Shown here: piece after piece, positions 1 to 59,890 of the stretch
Position numbering within the stretch: position 1 is the first letter of the stretch
Layout of the letters: every line of letters begins with the position of its first letter
Source of the DNA: Cristatella mucedo
Taxonomy: Eukaryota > Bryozoa > Phylactolaemata > Cristatellidae
NCBI GenBank assembly: GCA_009760855.2
Contig: WPIO01000104.1
Span: 1,007,501 to 1,071,500 of the forward strand
DNA length: 64,000 bases
Reading direction: 5' to 3'
Translations under genes and position numbers: made by a program
Notes under the pieces: model-generated
Told to the model about the DNA's origin: nothing
Database searches by the model: none
The model's input: only the letters and a program-made list of their open reading frames with translations

Positions 1-359
1 ATCGCGTGTCTCTCGACAGTGTACGCAAAGTGCAAAGCACCCATCGTGCGGAGCGCCTGTCGTCATCATGCGAGGAAGTCGTGCAGCGGCGTGAATGTCG
101 ATGTTTCGGAAGCTCAGCTGTTTGACATATTCTGTTGCCAGTACGTGTAACCACGGCCGGTCAAATTCCTGTCAATCTAGGCTTTCCATCCAAACCGGTC
201 TAGCTTGATTCGCAAGGGAGTGATCGTGCTAGCTTCTTTGTCAGAGCAAGATAGAAAAGATCGGAGAGTGCATCCCAAACGTATCATCCCCTCTGATCTC
301 CTGTCTCTGAGTAACATTACTAGACTGGAAGAACGTAAGCGACATCCAGCAAGTCTGCC

Positions 360-830
360 TACTGCCTTTTCTTCGGAGACACTAGAACGAGTAGTGGCAG
401 ACCAGCTGCTCCCTTATATTGCCCCCCCCCCTCTTGCCTGGGCATTAATGGCTCTACTGTGCAGCACACTGTGATGCAGTTGGTTGCCAACTCTATGGGA
501 GCCGCCTGGGCATTGGATATCAGCAGACAGCAGTCATCTGATGAGCCTCTAAAGTATCGGCTACTCCGGGCTGTGTGCTCGGTTCACTCCTTTTAACAAT
601 TTATATTCTTGCTCTTGCCGATGCAATCGCCAAGCACAGTCTAAGTGTTCATTTCTATGCAGAGGACACTGAGCTGTACCATTCTCTTCTCTGATCCCAT
701 CCTGCCTGCCTGCCTTCCAGCACGTCAGACTCAACTTTCTTGCTGCATGCCTAGCTGTCATTCGCACTTGAACTGCAATACACTTCTTCAAATTTAACGA
801 CGATAAAATCAACTTACTAGTTATGGCTCA
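360..830 (+). mobile_element. CR1/L2-type LINE reverse transcriptase relic
   Basis: A decayed piece of a non-LTR retrotransposon polymerase. Between 572 and 694 one frame reads VLGSLLLTIYIL and then FYAEDTELY, which corresponds to the palm of CR1/L2 reverse transcriptases, where the catalytic box is normally F/YADDTQLY. Further on, about 755-825, another frame reads FFKFNDDKINLLVM, the segment that follows the catalytic box in these enzymes. Stops and frameshifts separate the blocks, so it is not functional. A second copy lies at 47340-48130 and shares the block around 388-417 (GTAGTGGCAGACCAGCTG). The family assignment rests on motif recognition only. Confidence 0.7.
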
Positions 831-834
831 CCAA

Positions 835-2155
835 GTGCTACTGAGAAAGTACAACTAACACATCCCTCAAAATGGGCTCGCCCAGCATATCTTAAGTATG
901 TAACATTCGCGCAAAAAATCGAGGCGTCCTGTTTCAAATTGACTTTGCTAGACCACTGGCTTCACAGTTAGGGTCTGCAAACATTCAGTGCGACGAGTTT
1001 CCAGCCGTCAGGCCATCCATCACCAGCGTGACTGGTGATGGATGATGGTGGATTCATCAGCCTGACTTTGGCAGCTGGCTCAGCTGTCTGCTGCAGCTGC
1101 CGTTTGTGACCTGTCAGCGTTGGCAGGCTTGAGGCTAGACTGTGGACGGTATCTCTAGTATCTCTGTGCAGCTCGAGCCCTTCGGTCATCAAATACCTTC
1201 ACCGTGACCTTGGCCGTTAAGAGCGAGCACCTTAACCACTGGCCACGGCACGAGGTTGATTACATAGGCCAGCTTTGCCCCTTCGTCATAACTCGCCCCC
1301 ACTCGTGCTGGCGAGAGGGGGCACGCACGGGCATGCTCGTACCTGAGCACCACCTCGCCCCACGGTACGCAGTCACGGCCGGTCGCCTGGCACGATAGGA
1401 CTTCATTCACGAGTGGATCCGCCATGGCAGGACGATCGGCGCAGCGGCGGCTGTGGGCGGCTGCAGTCGCCCACAGCGAGGCGACGCTCACTTGCCTTTG
1501 GGAGGCAGCTATAAGTCGGTAAGCTATGGTGGTGGCTACGGCTCGGGCGGGCGTCGGCTCAATTACGGCTTCCGCATGCCGTATGCCCCCCCCCCCCCCC
1601 CCCGCGATCGGTACCGAGAGACATGCCTCAGCTGCACCGTAGCGATCTCTTTTGTCGCCGGCCGGAAATTGTCTATTTCCTCCTCTGCCGCGACGGCAGG
1701 GCATCGGTAGCAGTGACGCCTCTTCTGTTCGCTCCTTTGTTCGGCTCACGCTGCAGCATGCTGGTCATGCAGACTGGCAGGCAGCCCACTTCGATATCGA
1801 TTGCCGAGGCCTCGGCCTTGCGCTGCTTCTCCGCTCGCTCCATCGGTGGCGCCCGTGCTGAAGCGCTGCTGTGCCGTGCGATCGTCGGAGCCTCATCCAC
1901 TTCCGTGTCGTCTGCCGGTTTTCCCAATCACACGGTCTTCTCTTGCCGCCGCACCATTGGGCTAGGCGTGGGTTAGATTGCACGCACACTCGCGACTTGC
2001 CAGCTGGGCAGCCGTAGCTGACCGTCAGCAGTTCAAGATTCACTATTCTGCTGGTGCCAGAATCTTTGGTAGACTCTATTGGCAAGTTGGTTTGTGGCCG
2101 CGGGCTCGGAGGTCCTTTGTTCAGCTAGTGCAGCTAGGTAGCACTGTGCATTCGT
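835..2155. other. Upstream non-coding stretch with no supported gene
   Basis: I see no convincing exon here. It contains a perfect 13-bp hairpin (1014-1044), a stretch near 1206-1265 that resembles the head of a tRNA-like SINE in reverse, and a poly-C tract near 1587-1603. The long open frames around 1190-1750 exist on both strands and follow GC-rich composition, so I do not call them genes. OSBP 5' exons (PH domain) could lie upstream of the window. Confidence 0.5.
1014..1044. repeat. Perfect 13-bp hairpin
   Basis: CATCCATCACCAG (1014-1026) and CTGGTGATGGATG (1032-1044) are exact reverse complements around a 5-nt loop. No coding or transposon context explains it. Confidence 0.8.
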
Positions 2156-2175
2156 GACAACATCCGTCTCGACTT

Positions 2176-2308
2176 ATGCTTGTCTGTCTGTCTCTGTCTG
2201 TGTCAGTCTGTTTGTCTCTGTCTGTCTGTCTGTCTGTCTGGTCTGTCTGTCTGTCTGTCTGGTCTGGTCTGGTCTGGTCTGTTTGGTCTGTCTGGTCTGG
2301 TCTGTCTG

Positions 2309-2368
<60 letters not shown>
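2176..2368. repeat. TGTC/GGTCT tract passing into (CT)n
   Basis: A compound pyrimidine-rich satellite: TGTC tetranucleotides, then GGTCT pentamers, then a pure CT run of about 55 nt. Open frames reported across it on both strands are low-complexity artefacts. Confidence 0.95.
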
Positions 2369-2369
<1 letters not shown>

Positions 2370-2634
2370 CACTCGAGCGTCTTTCGGCCGGTGCAATGAG
2401 TCCGCCGACAGTCCGGCGCAAAGGTTTCTGCAGCCAGGCTTGTTTGTTGTGAGCGTCTTCATTATGCCCACTCCTCACCGACCGAGCAATCGCTACCGAT
2501 CGGGTCGTAAGATCGGTAAGGCATGAAGTGGGTCTTTTATGATTCGTTCTTTGGGTGTGTGAACCTGCTTACTTGCTCGCGCCTGCCTACTGCCTGCGAA
2601 TGTTACCACCAAACATTTGGTAATGGTTTATATG

Positions 2635-2715
2635 CGACCTCTCTAAAGTGCTTAGTGAGAGATTCAGTTTCTCCGAGGGTGCTAAATAAATGTATTGTTG
2701 TTCTTATTAAGGTTT
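2635..2715 (+). repeat. LINE 3' tail, diverged copy
   Basis: Matches the tail shared by many repeats in this window (AAAGCGCCTAGAAAGAGATT, then TTCTCTGAGGGCGCTTTATC, then an ATT-rich end) with several substitutions. It ends in a TTATT-like run, as expected for the 3' end of a CR1/L2-type LINE. Confidence 0.6.
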
Positions 2716-2869
2716 TGGTATGTCGTTGCCTTTGAGGCCACTAACTCCATGAGGCTTTTCGGCGAGAATAGCTAGAGGCAAGCGTTGTGTTGACCGAAAG
2801 CTGTAAGAGGGTCACGTCCGCACATTGCCCCTAATCAGGGCGTGTAATGTAAGGCTAATGTAATGTATC

Positions 2870-3420
2870 TTCGGCTGTAATTCCACAAAGCCATAAAGAC
2901 TATGGGGGTGTTGGTTATCAGGAGAGTTTTTGTATAGCGCACTCACAGCCTAAGCGGCTTTCGGTACCCATTCGGTAGCCAACCGACTTCGTCTCACGCA
3001 ACAAAGAGAAAGTGGGAAGCATAGCACAGCGCAGTCAGGAGAGCAGTTGAAGTAGTGAGTAGCATGGAAGTAGCAGTTCAGGACCGCTGAAAAGGATGAG
3101 CCAGAGTCGACAGCAGGAGAGTAGTTCTCGTTGTGTAAGAATTGTGGAAGCGAGTTCCACAGTCCAGGACCTGCAGAGCTAAAGCTTCTGTTGCCAACGG
3201 TCTGTAAGCAGAGGAATTGAACCGCTAATTTATTGTCCACACAGGACCTGAGGGCGCGAAGAGGCTGAAACTGATGCAGCAGTTCAGCTAGGTAGGAAGG
3301 AGCCAAGCCGTGGCGAGTCTTGTGGGTCAGCATAACAACTTTCAGGGCGTGCTGCCCCAAACGAGTTGGCATCTGATGAGAGCGATGCCTCATAGGTCAG
3401 GTCGGCCTGAGGAACAGTGC
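2870..3420 (-). mobile_element. LINE ORF2 C-terminus and 3' UTR (family B)
   Basis: Read on the - strand, 3393 to 2950 is an open frame containing TRHGLAPSYLAELLHQFQPL and later GPGLWNSLPQFL. These are hallmark blocks of the C-terminal region of CR1/L2/Rex-type LINE polymerases (usual forms ALHGLAPSYLSELL and APKLWNSLP). The frame carries on into sequence that recurs as 3' UTR at 12300-12476, 25130-25215 (+) and 44870-45118. It is a 5'-truncated copy without the catalytic domain. Confidence 0.8.
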
Positions 3421-3489
3421 CAAAACTAGCACCTGCTTAGACGAAAGTGCGGCAGCCCTGTGACACTTTCACTTGTTCGTGACATCGAT

Positions 3490-3960
3490 CACACGTTTGT
3501 ATTATTGCGATTCCCTGTATTCAGGACCTGAGCCTGCACCGTCGATTGCGTGCAACAGATGCAAAATTCAGCAGCTCCTCTGTCACCAGGGGAGGCATAG
3601 CAGACGAATCGAGGCCCTGCTTCCGTTTGAGCACTTCACTGGCTCCACTCTAGAGCATCGAATCAACTTCAAGATCTTCAAGCTCAATCTCGCTGCCTGC
3701 ATCGTCGGTCCACTCGCTTGCACTGCACTTGCCGCTCGCACTCGCATCCTCGGCTTCCACCTTCGTCCTGCCATTCATCGCGCTCGAAATTGAAATATTT
3801 TGGTGTTCAGTTTGTCTGCACTGAGTCCGGAACTCGTTTCCGATTCCATTTACCACTGGCATTGACTTTTCGTCGTCCAAAGGCCACCTTGAGACACAGT
3901 GTGCCGCTACGCTTTTCACCCGGTGAACTCCACTCTTTTTCCTGCATGCATTCACGCATG
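3490..3960 (-). other. Coding-like acidic relic, unrecognised
   Basis: On the - strand 3955-3650 is open and ends with an acidic stretch (SEIELEDLEVDSML). After a single TAG the same frame continues to about 3537 with PLVTEELLNFASVA. The continuing frame and composition suggest a decayed coding segment, perhaps from a transposon, but I do not recognise a family. The + strand is also open for part of this interval, which lowers confidence. Confidence 0.25.
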
Positions 3961-4724
3961 CTTGCGTATGATTCAGTGCATGCTAGTGGCCAGTGGTGCA
4001 GAGTGTCTTGCTGTGTGCTCGCCTAAGCCTGATATCAGGTTTTTTCCCCATTAACTATTGATTTTTGCTTCTCGTTCAGTGGTGTGTGAAATTTCTGGAA
4101 ATACGCCACGCTAATGCTGCCGACACTGTTACCGCATTCATTAACTCCCCGTGACGTTTTGATGTCTGCTCTTTTCTTTATCCAGCGGGCTCTGCAGGTA
4201 TATCTGCCATTTATAAATCAAGCCGACGGCTACTCGTTGTGGTTTACGTGTTGTACGCTGTAAGACTGCAGTAGTCGATAGGATGGTCTGTAAAGTGGGC
4301 CCCTCCTGGATGTCATGGGCCCCAGATGTCATGCTCTCTGCCATCACATCCGGCCCCGGATGTTCGGTCACCCCTCGAGTGGCCGAACCAAACAAGCCTG
4401 GCACCTCATCAGTACCCTTGGCAACGCTGCACCCTGTTCCAACGACACCCCCCTGTTCCTAAGTCAGCCTGTTTAGCACGCATGGGGGTGGGGGTGGACA
4501 AATCACTGCCGGTGCAGAAAAAGCTGCCTGCAGCAGCTGCCGCCTCCACCGGCTCCGCTCGTTGCTGCTACGCTCTGCCTGCTGGCTCTGTGTGGAATGC
4601 GGTGCACATTGGTGCTGCTTGGCAGACGAATAATAGAAAGTGGCTCTCGACAAGCACCACACTCTAGGTCATTCTAGGCCAGCCATTAGCTAACTCGCGC
4701 ATCTCATTGGCTGGCGCGCAAAGT

Positions 4725-4812
4725 GCACATCACGCGATGCGATGGCGACTATCCGAATCATGTCGATGCACATGCGATAGTCGCACATCACCATGGCGAC
4801 TATCCGAATCGA
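4725..4812. repeat. Short direct repeat around ATGGCGACTATCCGAATC
   Basis: The 18-mer occurs at about 4742 and again at about 4794, with GCGATAGTCGCACATC-type inverted matches between them. It is a local duplication without recognisable function. Confidence 0.7.
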
Positions 4813-5133
4813 AGGCACAGGAGGCCTCTCCGAGTCTGCTCCGGGTGAAGTCTCTGTCTGTGTCTGCAGCTTGAAGTCTGCGCTTTTGCGTCTGAGCAGT
4901 GGCGCGCCTTTGGACGCACAATGAGCCGTGCACTATAGCGAGCAAAGTAGGCGGTGCTTCGGTGGCACCGCATTTGGCGTCGCCCCCATCGTCTCCGCTG
5001 GCGTGCGTGGCCAGCTACTCGCTTGCGAAGAAGCATCACTACGAGTGGCAGCCGCGTGTGGTGCCTAGCTGCTGCACGCAGCGCACCCACCGCTGCTAGA
5101 TCGTTCCGCTTTTTACCGGCCGGCCGCGCGAAG

Positions 5134-22186
<17,053 letters not shown>

Positions 22187-22445
22187 TATTTCGAAGAAGA
22201 TACAGGTAAACGATGCTAACAGCAGATGTCGTGCTTGCATTCCGTTCTGCAGACGGACGGATGGCTGGAGCTCCGGCCGGAGTCAAGCGAATACCGATTG
22301 ATCGGTCAGTCAATGCAGTGGCAGACCGACCGACCTGTATGTGATTATAAAAAAAGGGCTGGATTCGTGGCTGTGTGTCGCCTAAGGTAAAAGGTAAAAC
22401 TGCTCTACTCTCTCTCTCTCTCTCATTCGTTCGATGGCAGATGGA

Positions 22446-22451
22446 AATAAA
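22446..22451 (+). terminator. OSBP: Candidate OSBP polyadenylation signal
   Basis: AATAAA 260 nt after the stop codon, the first canonical signal downstream. Transcript evidence would be needed to prove use. Confidence 0.4.
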
Positions 22452-23402
22452 GAAGGAATGCGTGGTTGGCTTTAGCTGCTATGGAGTTATGATACTCGTC
22501 GGTCACACGATGATAGCTCGTTTGTAGAGTTCGTTTGCTCATCGCCTGTTCCAAAAGCACACATGCATCAGTTTCCAACGGTCTATGCAGTACATGGGTG
22601 CTCATGGGTGCTGCAACTGGAATCTCTCTCTCTCTCGTTTGTTGCATGCACGGGTTGTATGATGTTAGAAATGAGATGTGATTAAGCAGGGTAGAGCATG
22701 ACTTTCGGTGTCCTAAGGCAGAGGTGAGCTTGTCACGTGCTTGCCAACTGCTGGCATCCAGGTGTCATATTACCCCCTTACCTGTCCTGCCAGCTGCCTG
22801 ATTCGTGTGTGCGAATTCGATCAGTTGTCTCCGGTCGCCGAGAGCACTTGTCACCATCAATCAAGCTAGAAGCCTGGCCGCCGTGTTTCCAGTGTTGGAC
22901 CTGTCGATGCTGGCACTCAGGAGAATATTATTTTGCCTCTTTAGAATACCCTCGGCTGAATGGATACCCACCAGGGAGTGGGTTAATCTGGTATCGATGG
23001 AGCAAGGAAGGAAGGATGTCGGAAGGAAGGAAGGAGCATGCTCAGCAGTAGCACTCTGCATCTCGCATCTCATCATGCTTTATTCCATGCTGCTGGACTG
23101 TTGCTGGCAACATCGTGGATGCCTCATTAAAATGTGCATTATATATCCTCTTGCTTCAATTGCCATTCAGTCTCTTGCTATTAAACACGATGTGGCAGCG
23201 GCGGTGGCATTCATTGCCTTTAGCCACGTAGTCGCAGCAGACTCGTAGCCAAAATTCTTTCTCTTTGGGGCACTGAACTAGGACGTGCTTCGCCCGAAGT
23301 CGCCGGAAACGAGACGTAGCACGGCCTTTGTGCATCCTGATTGCGTCGCAAGCCCAGAGCCGACACGTTTTGTCAAAATGTACCAGTTGACAAAAAGTAA
23401 CT

Positions 23403-23570
23403 GGGATGGCTGTGGTAGCCCAGAAGGTAAGGTGCTCGCCCTTTACGACAGAGGTGGTGGGTTTGAATCATGCAGTGAACGATTCTTTATTGCCAACTGC
23501 AAACGGTAGTGATCGCCGTTCAAGTTCTTCTACAGCTATACAAATGAGGCTGTTAAATCAGTTCTTTTTT
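23403..23570 (+). repeat. tRNA-derived SINE, family A, diverged
   Basis: GTGGTGGGTTTGAATCATGC, then CTTTATTGCCAACTGCAAAC and CAAATGAGGCTGTTAAATCA. It stands head-out against the reverse copy at 23625-23765, forming an inverted pair. Confidence 0.8.
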
Positions 23571-23624
23571 GGCAATACAGAGCATCCTGGTTTTAGCAAC
23601 GCAGTAGGTTAGGAAGGCATTATT

Positions 23625-23765
23625 TGTGAGAGCAGAGCCTTTACGACTATCACCACCGCTTGCAGTGGCGTTAAAAAGTCACCCGATGCAGGATTCGAAC
23701 CTACGACCTCGGCACCTAGGACGTGAAAAGCAACCGCCTTAACCCAGCGTGCCATTACGGCACCT
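23625..23765 (-). repeat. tRNA-derived SINE, family A (reverse)
   Basis: AGAGCCTTTACGACTATCAC, then ATGCAGGATTCGAACCTACG and GCGTGCCATTACGGC, which is the reverse complement of the family head. Confidence 0.85.
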
Positions 23766-24140
23766 TTATAACTGTTTAGACCTTCTCTTTAATTCAGGAC
23801 GCTCGGGAAAGCCTTTTTTAGCACCTCGCCGTTTTTAAAAATACGGCGACCTGCGTGATGCAAGAGCACCATCCTCAAGGTCTTTCTGCGTCTGCGAAGC
23901 CGAGGGGGCGGCAGCTCGAGGCGCTTCGGTCTCTTCGGCTCCGTTGGGTGCCCTCCGGCTTTTGAAGCCTGAAAGCTCCGAAGCCGCCCGATCATCTCTT
24001 CAAACCCCATCCTGTGCAGGATTAGGATAAGGCTCTGCAGGTCGGTAAAATAAGTTTGATCGTCTCAAGTTCCGGTGCCCTAGAGGTGCTCGCTGAAAGC
24101 ACGCCGGCCGCTACGCCTCGGCTTTGCCTTTGGCTGAAGG

Positions 24141-24170
24141 TGGCCAGCGGAGGCGTGCCTCCGCTGGCCA
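24141..24170. repeat. 13-bp perfect hairpin
   Basis: TGGCCAGCGGAGG and CCTCCGCTGGCCA around CGTG, within a GC-rich stretch with several CGCCTCGGCT repeats. Confidence 0.9.
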
Positions 24171-24649
24171 CGCCTCGGCTCCGGCGAGCCTGAAGGTGAT
24201 CCGTGCCTCATTAGACCGGCATTTTATAGTCCTCTCTATCCTCTCTCAAGACTACAAACGCCTCTCAAACAAAAAATGATGTCTCTTTTAGACACGGGCT
24301 CACACTGGAGTGCCAAAGGCGCACCTTGCCTGGCACCGCAGTCGCCTTTTAAGCGCTATTTGGAATCAGAAAATGTGCCGAGTCCCTTCCTCCTTAGGAG
24401 AGAGAACTTTCATACGTATCGCCGCCTGACCAGTCAGCTGAGGATGGATGGATGAATGACCTCTGTCAGTAGCAAAAGAGTTCTATCTATCGGTTCGCTG
24501 TTTTTGCTACTAACGGCAGCAGCGATCTTTAACTGGGACTCACTTGGCGTGCCACGCACCTCACCATACTTGAACGATCGTCTCAAGCGACGCCCAAGTG
24601 ATGTCGCGAGCAATGCCGCAGGCTCCAGAGCTCTGACATTTCACCTTTT

Positions 24650-24813
24650 TCATTCGATCCGATCATTTCATCCGATCCGATCATTTCATCCGATCCGATC
24701 ATTTCATCCGATCCGATCATTTCATCCGATCCGATCATTTCATCCGATCCGATCATTTCATCCGATCCGATCATTTCATCCGATCCGATCATTTCATCCG
24801 ATCCGATCATTTC
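24650..24813. repeat. 18-bp minisatellite
   Basis: About nine tandem copies of TCATTTCATCCGATCCGA, nearly identical. The unit length is a multiple of three, so frames stay open on both strands (repeating RSFHPI on +). There is no other sign of coding. Confidence 0.95.
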
Positions 24814-25129
24814 ACCGTGTCCTCGTTAGGCACCTTAACTTGACGCTCGGTTCATCCCACAGTTCAGCTTACCCAAATGAAGCCCACTTGGCGCCATCTT
24901 TCCTTGCGCTGCTCCGTTCTGGTCAGCGGAGCTTCTTGACTATTTAAAGTTTGGGATAAGGTTGAGATCGTTTCGTCCCCAATGCTTCTAAATCATTCGC
25001 TTTATCTGCTAAAACAGTGGCATCGAGTGCCAGCTATCCTTCGGGAAACTTTGGAGGGAACCAGCAAGAGAACCAGTAAGTTTTTCCCAGTAACAGAGCT
25101 CAATGCACAGGGCTCTGAGTGACCAGCGA

Positions 25130-25260
25130 GGGTGTATGTGCCGTGGCTACCGAATGCGTACCGAAAGCCGCTTAGGCTGTGAGTGCGCTATACAAAACTC
25201 TCCTGCGTAACACCCACATGGTCTTAATGACTTTGTGGAGTTACATACGGATATACATTA
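25130..25260 (+). repeat. LINE family B 3' end
   Basis: CGTACCGAAAGCCGCTTAGG, then GTGAGTGCGCTATACAAAAC and GACTTTGTGGAGTTACA, the reverse complement of the family B 3' UTR at 2885-2975 and 44875-44960. Confidence 0.75.
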
Positions 25261-25302
25261 CATTACGTGGTAATGTTTGCTGTAGCAACACGCAGAAACT
25301 GG

Positions 25303-25304
<2 letters not shown>

Positions 25305-25380
<76 letters not shown>
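25305..25380. repeat. (TA)n microsatellite
   Basis: About 38 pure TA units between the LINE B end and a SINE pair. Confidence 0.98.
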
Positions 25381-25383
<3 letters not shown>

Positions 25384-25625
25384 CAGTTCTTTAGCGCCCC
25401 AAGAGAACTTAATCTCTATCCAGGCGCGTTACATATGCTGCTGGGCTCGAGCCCACGACCTCAGGCGTGCTGTGTGTGTCGGTTTGGCCCAGCGGTTAAG
25501 GTGCCAGTGCCCCGGGGACCAAGGTCAAGGACTGAGGTTATGGGTTCGAGCTTCGTGGCAGCGTGTGAAGCGCCTGAATGAGATTAAGTTCTCTTAGGCC
25601 GCTATGCAAATGAATATATTTTTAA
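25381..25625. repeat. Two family B SINEs arranged head to head
   Basis: The left half (25381-25460) is a reverse copy: the tail comes first (TTTAGCGCCCCAAGAGAACT), then GGCTCGAGCCCACGACCTC. The right half (25480-25625) is a forward copy: GTTTGGCCCAGCGGTTAAGG resembles a tRNA A box, GGGTTCGAGC a B box, then the tail AAGCGCCTGAATGAGATTAA. Family B SINEs share their 3' tail with LINE family A. Confidence 0.8.
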
Positions 25626-25769
25626 TGTGTGCAACCTTGACCTTGGTCATTGAAGGCGAATGTCTTAACCCCTAGGTCAGACGAGGGCGTCTTGCAATGA
25701 AAAAGAATTCTACAATCTGTTCAGAACGCACCCATAAATCCGAATTCTGACGCCACGCGCATACGGTGT

Positions 25770-26060
25770 CTAACTTGCTGAATTCGACGCAATGCTAATC
25801 ACCGGGAGTATAGAGGTCAAGCTGGCAGGCCCGCCATCAACCAGTTCCCTCGCGCATTGCAGTGGTGTTAAGGAACGCGATTCCCAAAGTAAGAGAACTA
25901 ACGAACGCCTAAGTCGGATCGGCCCTCTCCTAAACGTGCAGCTGAGGCAGCGAGCCGACACAAACAAGTTCAAGGTCTCGGCTATAGTTAAGCGGCCTAC
26001 TCTCAGGCATATACGTGCGTGCGATTTAGGCACTCGCAAGGCACGTGTTTCTTGTACAAA
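25770..26060. other. Unexplained stretch open on both strands
   Basis: About 90 codons are open on both strands, the - strand frame ending at the left and the + strand frame running into the CT array. Codon composition is not biased as in the two host genes. It may be part of a conserved repeat or non-coding element; I do not recognise it and do not call a gene. Confidence 0.2.
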
Positions 26061-26122
26061 TGCACTGGCTGACGAAAGACCACGGGCCGCTGGGATGTCT
26101 GTCTCCCTGTCTGTCTATCTCC

Positions 26123-26270
<148 letters not shown>

Positions 26271-27440
26271 ATTTTCTTTCCCTCTCCCGCACCTCTTCTC
26301 TCTCGCTTGCTCTGTCGAGAAGTCCTCTAGCGGCACTCGGCGCAGGCTTCAGAGGCTCACTCGCCTACGCCGCGCACCTGGTCAAAGCGCCGCTTCAAAC
26401 TTCCGGCTGGGGCGAAGTAGCGCAGTCGGAAGTCCGAAGTCGTCGTCTGCCGCGCGCCGTTCTGTTCCGCGCGCCGTTCGACAGCCGCAGCTCTGCGATC
26501 GGTCGCCACTATTTCAAGGTCAGCGAGTCCGACTGGCTAATTTACTGCGGGAAATGATGCCTGGCGGGTAGCGGTGGCCTGCATCGTGCGCTGACCCGTT
26601 CTCGGTCTTCTCAAGGATTTTCTACATTTCCAACGTTTTGCTCGGTGCTAAGCGGCCCCCCACGGGTTGCTGCCGGCGGTCCGCCGTACGCCGGCAGCAA
26701 CGGCGGGAGCGCCGGTGCCGGCGCAGCTGCAGGTGGGCCGCCGCCGCCGCGGCGCTCCGACTCCGGAGCGAAGGCCGCGGTCGCGGCGACCCTCGGCCTT
26801 CGCTCGCTCGTTCGGCTAATGAGCTTTTTGCGGTTGTATAGGGCGCTCTGCCCGCTCGAAGCCCGCTGCTCGACCAGCCACGAGATGGACGTCGGCTGTT
26901 TTTCAAGCTCCTCATCAGTGAGTGGGCGGCCACCGCGCCGGGCAGTGGGAGAGCTAGGAGGCAGGGCAGCGCGGCGTCGGCCAGCCTGACAGGTGGCGCC
27001 TCCTGCGGCACCCGCCGATTCGCCGCCTGCACGTCACGTGACAACGACGAGGCCTCGCCGTTCGGTCGAGCGCACGTTCGGGTGCAATCGGTCGCGTGCA
27101 GCTCGGTGGACGCGCAGACGGGCCGCCTAGCGCTGTTGCGGGAGGAGACAACAGCCGCGTGCCGCTTACCGCCTGTGCAGAAACAGACGCGTGCCTTCTC
27201 GGAGCGTTCGACTCGGGCGGCGGCGGCGGCTCGCTCATCGCGAAAGGAAGGCGCGACGGTAGGTGCTCGGCGGCGGCGGAGCGAAAAGCAGGCGGCGGCG
27301 GGAGAGGGACGCCGGAGGTTCGGCCGGGCGTCCCTTTCGGCTCGCGCCGCAAACCGCTTCGCGCTCCGCATTTGCCAGAGCGAATGTCGCAGCCGCCTGA
27401 GTGCAGCGCTCGCGTCGCCGTTCGCTTGTAGCGGCCAACG

Positions 27441-58512
<31,072 letters not shown>

Positions 58513-59890
58513 GATCGCTCGCGGGGGCGAAGCCGAGGGTCGAAGCACGTGGTCGCAGCTCGTTCATCGGGTGTCAAATTCGCTCGAAGGAGATGCAGCA
58601 GAGAGTGCAGCAGCGGAAGCCCCGCAACGGAAGTGGAAGTTCGAGGTTTCTCGACACCGCCGTCGCCAGCGGATCTCGAGGGCGATCGTCGGCAGCCTCG
58701 AGCAGCCATCGCTTTTTGCTGGGCCGCCGCCGCTAGAGCACAGATTGTCCTAGATAAGCTTCTCGGCCGGCTCATCGCGTTGGCTGCGCGGGCGCGCCTG
58801 GCCGCAATTATAATTGCACGTACGCACGTACGGACAAGCCTCCATTTTTCAGCACGCCGGAGGCGAGCCCTCTGCCCTCTGCCCCTGCCCTCCGCCTCCC
58901 CCACCGCCGCGAGCAACAGCATGGCGTGGCCGCCGCGATCCGCTGCCACCGGTGATGATAACCTATAAGGCTCTTCTACCCCTCTGAGGAATGGAGCAGC
59001 TAATTGATTGTCCACACAGGGACTTTAGGGCGGCAAGAGGAGGCTGAAACTGGTGCAGCAGTTCAGCCTCGGCAGATTAGTCGGCTGACGCTGTAGCGAA
59101 GAAAGGAAACGCGAATCTCATTTCCACTATAAAAGATAGCTTTTGGCTCCAGAGGTCATGGCCGCTTCATTCATGGCTTGCTAGCTAGCAGACGCCAGAT
59201 GCAAAGCATTACCGAGATAGTTCGACTGGTTTTCCCATTCGCCAAGCACAGTAAGAGATTTCAAAACGCACCTCGACGGTCGTGCGAAATCAAAAGAGGC
59301 AGCGCAGGTGCATTCTGGGAAGATGCTCCGTGCAAGTGCACTCTGGGAGGATGCTTCGCTGTGCTTCCAGAGATCCTGCTTGATAAGGGCAAGTGCATTC
59401 ACGTTGTGCATTCACCAGCTCGAGCGGTTCGCGTGGTTCGAGTGCGCCAGTATTAATCTAAAGTCGTTGCTTTGTAAAGCTTTTATAAATATATATATAT
59501 ATATGTAAACGATTAAACTATAACTAAACTATATATATATAGATACAAATATATATATATATATATATATATTAATACGATAGTTTTGTATATAAATTCT
59601 TTCATAAGAGGGTTCATATTATTTATGCGTAGAACGGTCGAAGGAAGAGTAGTCTCTCGATACCTCAGTCGGCTCCAGTGCTAGACCGGAAGTATACTCG
59701 ATTGCTTCCCGGTCGAAGCCACACTCTTTTTCCTCGTTCCGTCCCGCGGCGGACGGCCTCCTTTAGCTCTTTATCTTGAAATTACAATCGCGATAATTGT
59801 AAAAGGACACATGCATCGTGCCCTAAGAGAACCGAACAGACTTCCGTCGGCTTGTTTGCCCTGTCGGATATTAACGCTGCTCGCTGTGAG
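58513..59890. other. Intergenic stretch before the AT-rich element
   Basis: No gene seen. It holds a family B LINE scrap (58990-59065, reverse), a direct repeat of GTGCAAGTGCACTCTGGGAG type near 59310-59350, and TA arrays at 59478-59580. Confidence 0.5.
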
